From the NCBI GenBank assembly GCA_040902705.1, contig JBBDWT010000063.1, positions 1 to 6,107 on the forward strand: a DNA stretch of 6,107 nucleotides, written 5' to 3'. Made by a program: the position numbers and the translations under genes. Each line of letters begins with the position of its first letter. Position 1 is the stretch's first letter. A model generated the notes under the pieces. The model was given only the letters and a program-made list of their open reading frames with translations. It was not told the DNA's origin and did no database searches. Of this stretch, positions 1 through 5,448 are shown one piece after another. The DNA is from DATBSK01 sp040902705. Lineage in GTDB: Bacteria; Actinomycetota; Acidimicrobiia; IMCC26256; PALSA-555.

Positions 1-23
1 CGCGTCTCGAAGTGTCTTCGGCG

Positions 24-1136
24 TCACTCCTCGAAGTCGGCGTTGGAGCGCGGTCGGCCGCCGGGCCCGCTGTACGCGAGGCCGTAGCCGGGCTCCGGGT
101 CGAAGCGCGCCGCTGCGGCAATCGTGTCGCGAGCGCGCATCCACTCATCGATGAGCCGGTCCTCGGCCGCGTAGTCGAACGTGTCCGTGAGGACCGTCTC
201 CTCCATGCCACCGGGGTCGGGTCGGTGCTCCGCGAGCCAGCGGGCGGTGTGCGCGAGCGCGTCGCGTGCCGGGGTGGCGTCGCGGTACCCGAGGTCGGTG
301 CGGATGCGGCCGAGGTCGAGCACGCGATGCGTCGGGAGCGGCTGCGCGAGCAGTGGTCGAGCAGGGATCGCGAGGTCGTACGGCATCGAGACGATGTCGA
401 ACGTGTGCCCGAGCGCCGATGCCACGATCTCGACGACCTGGCGCACCGAGAGCACCTCCTCGTCGCCCGTGTTGAACAGCTTTCCGGCGGCTGCGCCCGG
501 GGCGTCTACGGCGAGCAGGACCGCGCGCGCGAGGTTCTCGGTGTAGCCGTGGTGGTGCAGCGTGAGGCCGTCGTCGGCGACGACGATCCGGTCGCGACCG
601 TCGAGCACGCGCCGCACGACGGACCACTCGCGCGGGACGAGCTGGTACGGGCCGTAGACGTACGGGTAGCGGAAGTGCGCGGCCGTGGGATGGTGCTCGA
701 AGACCGCGGTCTCGGTCCGCACGATCCGGTACCCCTTCTCGTCCTGCGCGGGATCGTCGACCGTCGGGGCGTCCTCGGCGACGGGCACGGGCAGGCCCGG
801 GGGGTCGTGGAGCCACGGGTTCATCCACCCGCGGTATGCCGGGACGCCGCCGACCGAGATGAACGCGCCGACGCGGCCCTCGGTGAGGCGGGCGATCGCG
901 CGTAGGCGGCCGTACATCGCCACGACGACGTCGAACGTGGTGCCGTCGAGGGCGCGCCGAAGATCGTCCTCGTCGTACGGATCGTGGTGCAGGTGCTCCA
1001 CCTCGGGCGGCGTCTCGGCGCGCTCGTGCTCGCCCCGGTGCAGGATCGTGACGTCATGGCCGCGCTCGACCAACCCGCGCACGATCGGGATCCCGGTGGG
1101 ACCCGTGCCTCCGATGACGAGCACCCGCTCGGCCAT
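24..1136 (-). CDS. NAD(P)-binding SDR, NAD-dependent epimerase/dehydratase family
   Basis: Predicted 370-residue cytoplasmic oxidoreductase or sugar/metabolite epimerase of the extended or atypical short-chain dehydrogenase type; the substrate is unknown. Seen: an N-terminal Rossmann strand followed by the glycine-rich motif GGTGPTG (residues 9-15), strand DVVVAM (69-74), strand and serine AFISVGG (91-97), then Y136, the RYPYVYGP segment (156-163), the HHHGYTENLARAVLLA segment (194-209) and KLFNTGD (219-225), typical of this family's C-terminal substrate domain. The start at 1136 is chosen over an in-frame GTG at 1214 because it has a strong GGAGGAGG ribosome binding site and the Rossmann fold begins at residue 4. 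Oddity: the YxxxK catalytic motif reads YRIVR, with Arg140 in the lysine position, so activity may be altered or this may be a non-dehydrogenase member. It is divergent from the aminotransferase-like gene at 1238. The fold is confident, the function generic. Confidence 0.88.
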   Translation of the reverse strand: MAERVLVIGGTGPTGIPIVRGLVERGHDVTILHRGEHERAETPPEVEHLHHDPYDEDDLRRALDGTTFDVVVAMYGRLRAIARLTEGRVGAFISVGGVPAYRGWMNPWLHDPPGLPVPVAEDAPTVDDPAQDEKGYRIVRTETAVFEHHPTAAHFRYPYVYGPYQLVPREWSVVRRVLDGRDRIVVADDGLTLHHHGYTENLARAVLLAVDAPGAAAGKLFNTGDEEVLSVRQVVEIVASALGHTFDIVSMPYDLAIPARPLLAQPLPTHRVLDLGRIRTDLGYRDATPARDALAHTARWLAEHRPDPGGMEETVLTDTFDYAAEDRLIDEWMRARDTIAAAARFDPEPGYGLAYSGPGGRPRSNADFEE

Positions 1137-1140
1137 GACG

Positions 1141-1148
1141 CCTCCTCC
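1141..1148 (-). promoter_or_regulatory. Ribosome binding site of the SDR gene
   Basis: On the minus strand this reads GGAGGAGG, four bases before the ATG at 1136. It is a near-ideal Shine-Dalgarno sequence and decides the start codon against the longer in-frame reading from 1214. Confidence 0.85.
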
Positions 1149-1154
1149 AGCGGA

Positions 1155-1184
1155 ACGCTCGCCGCTCGGCTCGCCGAGGAGCGT
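1155..1184. other. Nested dyad/hairpin in the divergent promoter region
   Basis: ACGCTC (1155-1160) is complementary to GAGCGT (1179-1184), and between them CTCGG (1165-1169) is complementary to CCGAG (1174-1178) around a four-base loop. The inner stem abuts the outer stem on one side and is separated from it by a four-base bulge on the other, giving eleven potential base pairs. It lies just upstream of the SDR ribosome binding site, so it could fold in that gene's 5' leader if transcription starts far enough upstream, or act as a DNA dyad for a regulator. No poly-T follows on either strand, so it is not a typical intrinsic terminator. The sequence is certain; the function is inferred. Confidence 0.4.
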
Positions 1185-1201
1185 ACGGTCCTCACGGTGA
1201 G
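1180..1201. promoter_or_regulatory. Possible overlapping divergent -10 elements with a dyad
   Basis: TACGGT (1184-1189, plus) and TACGCT (minus strand of 1180-1185) both fit the TAnnnT pattern of -10 boxes and share two bases. They face the plus-strand aminotransferase-like gene and the minus-strand SDR respectively. Immediately to the right is an 11-base palindrome, CTCAC-g-GTGAG (1191-1201). No recognisable -35 hexamer is present for either direction. The call rests on position and weak motifs only. Confidence 0.25.
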
Positions 1202-1225
1202 CGCGGGCGAGCACGAACCGACGGC

Positions 1226-1237
1226 GGGGGAGCGGAG
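1226..1237 (+). promoter_or_regulatory. Ribosome binding site of the desulfurase-like gene
   Basis: A purine-rich run, GGGGGAG (1226-1232) followed by GGAG (1234-1237), precedes two tandem GTG codons at 1238 and 1241. The first element is five bases from the GTG at 1238, which favours that start. The GTG at 1241 would be only slightly shorter and cannot be excluded. Confidence 0.6.
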
Positions 1238-2398
1238 GTGGTGACCGTCGCGGCCGGTCGGTTCCCGGGTGCCCACGACGGCTGGGCGCGTTTCGACGGG
1301 CCCGGTGGGACGCTCATGGTGGACGTGGCGATCGAGGCGATGCGCCGGTACCTCGAGTCGGGGGATGCGGCGAACCTCGGCGGCGCGTTCGCGGCGAGCC
1401 ATCGCACCGATGAGCTCGTGCAGCAGGGTCGTGAGGCGGTCGCGCGCCTGCTCGGGACGACCGCGGACGGGATCGTCTTCGGCGCCAACATGACGACCCT
1501 GACGTTCGCGTTCACTCGCGCCGTCGGACGTTCACTGGTACCGGGCGACGAGATCGTGTGCACCGAGCTCGACCACGACGCCAACGTGACCCCGTGGGCC
1601 CTGATGGCCGGCGAGCACGGCGCGCGGGTCGCGCTCGCGGAGCTCGACCCGGAGTCGGGCACCTTGCCCGTCGAGGCAGTCGTCGACCGCATCACGGAAC
1701 GGACCCGGTGGGTCGCGGTGACGGGTGCCTCGAACCTCGTGGGGACGACCCCGGATCTCGTGCCGATGATCGAGGCTGCGCACGCAGCCGGAGCGCGCGT
1801 CTACGTCGATGCCGTGGCGTTGGTCCCGCACCGGCGGGTCGATGTCAGTGCACTCGGTTGCGACGCGCTCGTCACATCTCCCTACAAGTGGTACGGCCCG
1901 CACGCCGGCGTGTTGGCGCTCACGCCCGAGCTCGTCGACGAGGTCGAGCCGTACCGGGTGCGGCCGGCGCCCAACGTTGGCCCCGGACGGCTCGAGACGG
2001 GCACGAAGAGCTTCGAGTCGATCGCCGCGATCGAGGCGGCAGCCGACTTCCTCCGTGCCGAGCACGACGCCGGGCTCGCCGACGAGGACGCGGAGCTCTT
2101 CGTGGTGCTGCTCGACGGGCTTCTGTCGATGTCGCACCTGCGCATCGTCGGTCCGCGCACGGTCGCCGACCGGACGCCGACGGTGCTCGTGAACGTGGAC
2201 GGGGTCCACCCCGACGAGGTCGTGCTCGCGTTGGCTCGCGATCGGGTCGCGGCCTGGAGCGGTGCCAACTACGCGGTCGAGACGGCGCGCGCGCTCGGGA
2301 TCGCCGACACCGGGTCGGGCGTGCGACTCGGGCTCGCGCGCTACACGACGCCCGAGGACGTGCAGCGGGTGCTGCGCGCGATCGACGGCCTACGCTGA
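1238..2398 (+). CDS. Cysteine desulfurase-like protein (class V aminotransferase fold)
   Basis: Predicted 386-residue cytoplasmic PLP enzyme of fold type I. It resembles, from memory, the cysteine desulfurase-like family TIGR01976, not true IscS/SufS. Seen in order: FDGPGG (19-24), the NLGGAFAASH segment (46-55), FGANMTTLTF (81-90), LDHDANVTPW (111-120) with the cofactor-stacking His113, VAVTGASNLVGT (159-170), VYVDAVALVPH (188-198) with Asp191 expected to pair with the pyridine nitrogen, SPYKWYGPH (214-222) with the Schiff-base lysine Lys217, GTKSFE (255-260), and the C-terminal VRLGLARYTTPEDV (362-375). Oddity: where cysteine desulfurases carry the mobile-loop catalytic cysteine, this protein has AWSGANYA (339-346) with no Cys. 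Sulfur transfer by a persulfide at that position is therefore unlikely, and the true reaction is unknown. It is followed after 6 bases by the F420 oxidoreductase gene and probably shares its transcript. Confidence 0.92.
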   Translation: MVTVAAGRFPGAHDGWARFDGPGGTLMVDVAIEAMRRYLESGDAANLGGAFAASHRTDELVQQGREAVARLLGTTADGIVFGANMTTLTFAFTRAVGRSLVPGDEIVCTELDHDANVTPWALMAGEHGARVALAELDPESGTLPVEAVVDRITERTRWVAVTGASNLVGTTPDLVPMIEAAHAAGARVYVDAVALVPHRRVDVSALGCDALVTSPYKWYGPHAGVLALTPELVDEVEPYRVRPAPNVGPGRLETGTKSFESIAAIEAAADFLRAEHDAGLADEDAELFVVLLDGLLSMSHLRIVGPRTVADRTPTVLVNVDGVHPDEVVLALARDRVAAWSGANYAVETARALGIADTGSGVRLGLARYTTPEDVQRVLRAIDGLR

Positions 2399-2404
2399 CG
2401 CCGC

Positions 2405-3232
2405 GTGCGGGTCGGCATCCACCTCCCTCAGTACGGCCGCGCGGCGTCACCCGTCGCGATCCGGCGCGCCGCACAGCATGCCGAGGAGCTCGGGTTCGCC
2501 GACCTGTGGGTCAGCGACCACGTGGTGATCCCGGCCGACCAGAGCTACCCGTCGCCGTACCTCTACGACCCGCTCGTGACGCTCACCTGCGGTGCCGCGG
2601 TGACGTCGCGCATCGGCCTCGGCACCAGCGTCCTCGTGGTCGCGCAGCACAACCCGCTGTGGCTCGCGAACGCGCTCGCGAGCCTCGATGCGCTGAGCGA
2701 GGGTCGGCTCACGATCGGGGTGGGCGTCGGGTGGTCGATGGGCGAGTTCGACGCGCTGGGGCAGGACTACGCGACTCGCGGCCCGCGCACCGACGAGATC
2801 ATCGACCTCCTCCGTACCTGCTGGACCGACGATCCCGTGACCTTCACGGGCGAGCACTACGCCTTCGCCGACGTGCGGCTGCTCCCCAAGCCGGCGCACG
2901 AGATCCCGATCTGGATCGGAGGCGGGAGCGAGCCTGCGTACCGGCGCGCTGCGGCGCGCGGCGACGGCTTCCAGATGATCGGCGTCGACCCCGACCAGGC
3001 GCGCGTCGTGTGCGAGCGGCTCCGGCGCGATCGCCCCGAGGAGTCGTTCACGATCTCGTTGCGCACCGGCTGGGACCCGCAGGGGATGGAGCCCGACGAC
3101 ATCCGGCGCGAGCGCGACGCGTTCGCCGAGGCGGGGATCCAGCACGTGGTGTCGGCGCCCTGGCGCGCCACCCTCGACGAGTGGCTGCGATCCATGGATC
3201 TGCTCGCAGCCCTGGTGCTCACCTCGCGCTGA
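2405..3232 (+). CDS. LLM-class F420-dependent oxidoreductase
   Basis: Predicted 275-residue luciferase-like monooxygenase-fold protein (TIM barrel), most like the F420-dependent oxidoreductase groups common in actinobacteria such as the TIGR03619 type, named from memory. It would move a hydride between coenzyme F420 and an unknown organic substrate in the cytoplasm. Seen: first barrel strand RVGIHLPQYG (2-11), ELGFADLWVSDHV (28-40), IGLGTSVLVVAQHNP (70-84), LDALSEGRLTIGVGVGW (94-110), RTDEIIDLL (128-136), and the phosphate-binding-type segment PIWIGGGSEPAYRRAAARGD (168-187). Length fits the family. The GTG start is chosen because the first barrel strand begins at residue 2. It lies 6 bases after the preceding stop and has no clear Shine-Dalgarno sequence, which suggests translational coupling. 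An FMN-dependent LLM enzyme is the alternative; cofactor choice cannot be proven from the sequence. Confidence 0.9.
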   Translation: MRVGIHLPQYGRAASPVAIRRAAQHAEELGFADLWVSDHVVIPADQSYPSPYLYDPLVTLTCGAAVTSRIGLGTSVLVVAQHNPLWLANALASLDALSEGRLTIGVGVGWSMGEFDALGQDYATRGPRTDEIIDLLRTCWTDDPVTFTGEHYAFADVRLLPKPAHEIPIWIGGGSEPAYRRAAARGDGFQMIGVDPDQARVVCERLRRDRPEESFTISLRTGWDPQGMEPDDIRRERDAFAEAGIQHVVSAPWRATLDEWLRSMDLLAALVLTSR

Positions 3233-3245
3233 GCGGACCCGTCGC

Positions 3246-3262
3246 TAGCATCGGCCGGCCGA
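3246..3262 (+). promoter_or_regulatory. Possible -10 box and palindrome before the crotonase gene
   Basis: TAGCAT (3246-3251) fits the actinobacterial -10 pattern TAnnnT. It overlaps by one base a perfect 12-base palindrome, TCGGCCGGCCGA (3251-3262), which would cover the predicted transcription start. There is no recognisable -35. It could be a weak promoter with an operator for the crotonase gene, but GC-rich palindromes are common by chance in such a genome. Confidence 0.3.
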
Positions 3263-3264
3263 CC

Positions 3265-3272
3265 AGGGAGAG
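3265..3272 (+). promoter_or_regulatory. Ribosome binding site of the crotonase gene
   Basis: AGGGAGAG lies eight bases before the ATG at 3281. It supports that start, which also gives the usual short N-terminal strand of the crotonase fold. Confidence 0.65.
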
Positions 3273-3280
3273 CGCATTCC

Positions 3281-4117
3281 ATGCCCGAGTTCGAGACACT
3301 CCACTACGAAGAGATCGACGGCGTCGCGTGGGTGACCATGAACCGCCCCGACGTGCTCAATGCCTTCAACCTGCAGATGCAGCAGGAGCTCAAGTCGCTC
3401 TGGCGCGGGCTTCGCACCAACGACGACGTCGGGTGCGTGGTGCTCACCGGTGCCGGCGAGAAGGCCTTCTGTGTCGGGATCGACCGCCAGGAGACGATGG
3501 GCGACTGGGACGATGCCGATGACGTCGGCAACCGAAGCGCGACCACGGGCGAGGCGTCCAGCAGCCCGTGGCACTTCGACGACCCCGGTGAGAACATCGG
3601 TCCCAAGTCGAACGACCTCTGGAAGCCCGTGATCGCGGCCGTGAACGGCATGGCGTGTGGCGGCGCGTTCTACATCCTCGGTGAGGTCGAGTTCATCATC
3701 GCCGCCGAGCATGCGACCTTCTTCGATCCGCACGTGACGTTCGGGATGACGGCGTGCTTCGAGTCGATGCACATGCTGCAGAAGATGCCGTTCCACGAGA
3801 TCATGCGCACCGCCCTGCTCGGCTCGAGCGAGCGCATGTCGGCCCAGCGCGCGTACCAGATCGGTCTCGTCTCCGAGGTCGTGCCGGCGGAAGGCCTGCG
3901 CGACGCCGCCGGGTGGGCAGCCGGCGAGATCGCCGCGTCGCCGCCGATCGCGGTGCAGGGGACGGTGCGGGCGCTGTGGACCGCGCGAGAGCTGTCGCGC
4001 ATGCAGGCGCTCGACATGGGCAAGGTGCTGATCCGGGTCGGAAGCGACCGCGCCTCGCTCTTCGCCGGTCAGCAGCGCTTCGCGAGCGGCGAGCGCAAGC
4101 AGCCCCGCATCCGCTGA
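3281..4117 (+). CDS. Enoyl-CoA hydratase/isomerase (crotonase) family protein, atypical active site
   Basis: Predicted 278-residue cytoplasmic crotonase-fold protein acting on an acyl-CoA thioester. Seen: GVAWVTMNRPDVLNAFN (14-30), VVLTGAGEKAFCVGID (53-68) with the first oxyanion-hole region, WKPVIAAVNGMACGGAF (114-130) with the second, FDPHVTFGM (148-156), MRTALLGSSERMSAQRA (175-191), IGLVSEVVP (194-202), and a typical C-terminal helical tail. Aligning by eye to classical hydratases such as rat mitochondrial crotonase, the two catalytic glutamates fall on Tyr131 (in CGGAFYILGE) and His151 (in FDPHV), so ordinary syn-hydration is unlikely. The segment between the two oxyanion elements (about 70-112) is roughly 18 residues longer than in rat crotonase and acidic, with SPWHFDDPGE. 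It could be an isomerase, hydrolase, C-C lyase or decarboxylase of the superfamily. It follows the F420 oxidoreductase gene by 48 bases. Confidence 0.9.
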   Translation: MPEFETLHYEEIDGVAWVTMNRPDVLNAFNLQMQQELKSLWRGLRTNDDVGCVVLTGAGEKAFCVGIDRQETMGDWDDADDVGNRSATTGEASSSPWHFDDPGENIGPKSNDLWKPVIAAVNGMACGGAFYILGEVEFIIAAEHATFFDPHVTFGMTACFESMHMLQKMPFHEIMRTALLGSSERMSAQRAYQIGLVSEVVPAEGLRDAAGWAAGEIAASPPIAVQGTVRALWTARELSRMQALDMGKVLIRVGSDRASLFAGQQRFASGERKQPRIR

Positions 4118-4145
4118 CCCGCGGCCCACGATCAGGGGTGTCGGG
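4118..4145. terminator. Possible weak bidirectional terminator between convergent genes
   Basis: The whole 28-base convergent gap can form an imperfect hairpin: CCCG (4118-4121) with CGGG (4142-4145) as the base, and CCC (4125-4127) with GGG (4136-4138) inside. There is no T-tract on either side, so factor-independent termination is doubtful. Its position between two converging stop codons is the main argument. Confidence 0.25.
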
Positions 4146-4946
4146 CTACTGGCGCAGGAGCGACAGCAGCCTGAGGATCTCCAGGTAGAGCCAGACGAGC
4201 GTCACCATCAGGCCGAACGCGCCGTACCACTCCATGTACTTCGGAGCTCCGGCGAGCGACGCGCGCCGGATGAACTCGAAGTCGAGGAAGAGGTTCAACG
4301 CGGCCACGATCGCGATCACGACGGTGATGCCGATCCCGAGCGGCGTCGGCTCGTTCCAGAACGTGAGGTCGGCACCGAAGAGGGTGAGCACGAAGGTCGC
4401 GAGGTACATCACGAGGATGCCGACCGTCGCGCCGATCACGACCATCGCGAACTTGCGTGTCACCTTCACGACCCCGGTGACGTAGAGGATCAGGGTCACG
4501 AAGAACACGGCGACGGTGGCGAGGACCGCCTGGAGCACGATCCCGTCCCACCGCAGCTCGAACGCCTTCGAGATGATCCCCAGGAACGCCCCTTCGAGCA
4601 GTGCGTAGACCGGGGCGAGGAACGGCGACGACTTCGGGACGAACGCACAGACCATGGCGATGGCGAACGCGCCGATGAGCACGACGAACGACCACCCGGG
4701 AAGGTCGATCTGGTTCCCGGACGTGACGTCGACCTGTTGCCAACCGAAGGCACCGCCGGTGAGGACCACGAGGAACAGCACGAACGCGCGGGCGAACGTG
4801 CCGTTCGCGGTCATGACCCTCGTGGCGGGCGTGGCTGCCGTCGGCGGGGCCTGGCCGGTGACCGCGACCGCGGGTGCTGCCCAACCGGGCTCCGACTCGT
4901 CCGTGGCGCGCTCGAACGCCTTGTCGGTCAGGACGGGGCTCGCCAT
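4146..4946 (-). CDS. Bax inhibitor-1/YccA family membrane protein (BaxI_1 type)
   Basis: Predicted 266-residue integral inner-membrane protein. The Bax-inhibitor-1 (TMBIM) superfamily includes a pH-sensitive calcium leak channel in Bacillus (YetJ); the role of this actinobacterial-type branch is not established. Seen: a hydrophilic Ala/Pro-rich N-terminal tail of about 50 residues, then seven hydrophobic stretches at roughly 52-68, 84-102, 109-126, 136-157, 166-190, 203-221 and 241-262. The conserved-looking segment NLFLDFEFIRRA (218-229), APKYMEWYGAFGLMVTLVW (234-252) and the ending YLEILRLLSLL (254-264) fit the BaxI_1 domain. Asp222 and Glu256 are plausible counterparts of the paired acidic residues that gate YetJ, by rough alignment only. 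The start is fixed by a strong GAGGAGG. It lies 89 bases downstream of the SHOCT gene without a recognisable promoter of its own, so co-transcription is likely. Confidence 0.9.
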   Translation of the reverse strand: MASPVLTDKAFERATDESEPGWAAPAVAVTGQAPPTAATPATRVMTANGTFARAFVLFLVVLTGGAFGWQQVDVTSGNQIDLPGWSFVVLIGAFAIAMVCAFVPKSSPFLAPVYALLEGAFLGIISKAFELRWDGIVLQAVLATVAVFFVTLILYVTGVVKVTRKFAMVVIGATVGILVMYLATFVLTLFGADLTFWNEPTPLGIGITVVIAIVAALNLFLDFEFIRRASLAGAPKYMEWYGAFGLMVTLVWLYLEILRLLSLLRQ

Positions 4947-4950
4947 GTCG

Positions 4951-4957
4951 CCTCCTC
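4951..4957 (-). promoter_or_regulatory. Ribosome binding site of the Bax inhibitor gene
   Basis: The minus strand reads GAGGAGG, four bases before the ATG at 4946. This near-ideal site supports the start chosen. Confidence 0.8.
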
Positions 4958-5035
4958 ATCGTCGTCGTCGGGCTTCGCCGACACCATGTTCGCACTCGGG
5001 CGGACCGGCGGCGCCGACCAACCCGACCGCGTCGT

Positions 5036-5413
5036 CTAGATGAGGCGCGCCTTCGCGGTCGCGAACTCCTCGTCGGAGAGCTTCCCGGAGTCGTGCAGGG
5101 CCGAGAGCTTCTGCAGCTCGTCACCCACGTTCACACCGAGCTGCTTGCGCGCGTTCGCCATGTCTTCCTTCGCCCACTCCTGGTGGTCCTTCGCCCAGTC
5201 GTGGCCCCGGCTGATCAGGTAGATCAGGATCCCGAGGAACGGGAAGACGATGATCAGGATCACCCATCCCGCCTTCGCCCAGCCGGAGACGTGGCGTCGG
5301 AAGAGGTCGGCGAAGACCGTGATGAGCAGCCAGAAGAAGATGACGAGGAAGAAGATGTAGAGGATCGACACGAGCAACTCACCGAAGCTCACGTCTGCGA
5401 GAACAGTGTTCAC
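5036..5413 (-). CDS. Small PLDc_N + SHOCT domain membrane protein
   Basis: Predicted 125-residue membrane protein of unknown role. Seen: two transmembrane helices at about 12-34 and 47-67, the second in the form GWVILIIVFPFLGILIYLI (49-67), which matches the phospholipase-D N-terminal membrane region (PLDc_N) that usually occurs without any nuclease domain. A charged linker, HDWAKDHQEWAKEDMANARK (71-90), follows, and then a C-terminal SHOCT module, LQKLSALHDSGKLSDEEFA (100-118), ending in KARLI. SHOCT modules are short helical domains thought to mediate oligomerisation. There is no catalytic HKD motif, so it is not an enzyme of the phospholipase D family. The GTG start at 5413 is supported by AAAGGAG seven bases upstream. 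It sits 32 bases after the stop of alkB and 89 bases before the Bax-inhibitor gene, all on one strand. Confidence 0.88.
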   Translation of the reverse strand: MNTVLADVSFGELLVSILYIFFLVIFFWLLITVFADLFRRHVSGWAKAGWVILIIVFPFLGILIYLISRGHDWAKDHQEWAKEDMANARKQLGVNVGDELQKLSALHDSGKLSDEEFATAKARLI

Positions 5414-5420
5414 GATGAGA

Positions 5421-5427
5421 CTCCTTT
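5421..5427 (-). promoter_or_regulatory. Ribosome binding site of the SHOCT gene
   Basis: The minus strand reads AAAGGAG, seven bases before the GTG at 5413. It is a strong site and justifies a GTG start. Confidence 0.8.
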
Positions 5428-5442
5428 CGAGGGTCTGGGCAC

Positions 5443-5448
5443 AATCTA
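5443..5448 (-). promoter_or_regulatory. Possible -10 box of the SHOCT gene
   Basis: The minus strand reads TAGATT, fitting TAnnnT. It begins with the TAG stop codon of alkB (5446-5448). Transcription from it would start near 5436 and leave a leader of about 23 bases that holds the ribosome binding site. No clear -35 is present. It suggests that the SHOCT and Bax-inhibitor genes may be expressed independently of alkB. Confidence 0.35.

Noticed and set aside
1..23. Left edge before the SDR stop codon
   Set aside because: It is too short to interpret; no gene, terminator or motif is visible.
12..905. 297-codon open frame on the plus strand
   Set aside because: It is antisense to the well-supported SDR gene, is rich in Arg, Val and Ala, shows no recognisable domain, and reflects the high GC content.
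1137..1214. 26-residue N-terminal extension of the SDR from an in-frame GTG at 1214
   Set aside because: The ATG at 1136 has an ideal ribosome binding site and begins right before the Rossmann strand; the extension would read through the promoter region.
1558..3522. 654-codon open frame on the plus strand
   Set aside because: It crosses three well-supported genes in another frame and its translation is low-complexity Arg/Ala-rich. This is a frame shadow in GC-rich DNA.
3245..4129. 294-codon open frame on the minus strand
   Set aside because: It is antisense to the crotonase gene and has no family motifs; the crotonase reading has clear motifs and a ribosome binding site.
4967..4982. Short hairpin GTCGG-N6-CCGAC between the SHOCT and Bax-inhibitor genes
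   Set aside because: It has only five pairs and no T-tract on either strand. It is too weak to call a terminator and is likely chance in GC-rich sequence.
4132..5124. 330-codon open frame on the minus strand overlapping the Bax-inhibitor gene
   Set aside because: It is another frame of the same strand with Arg-rich translation. The overlapping frame encodes seven clear membrane segments.
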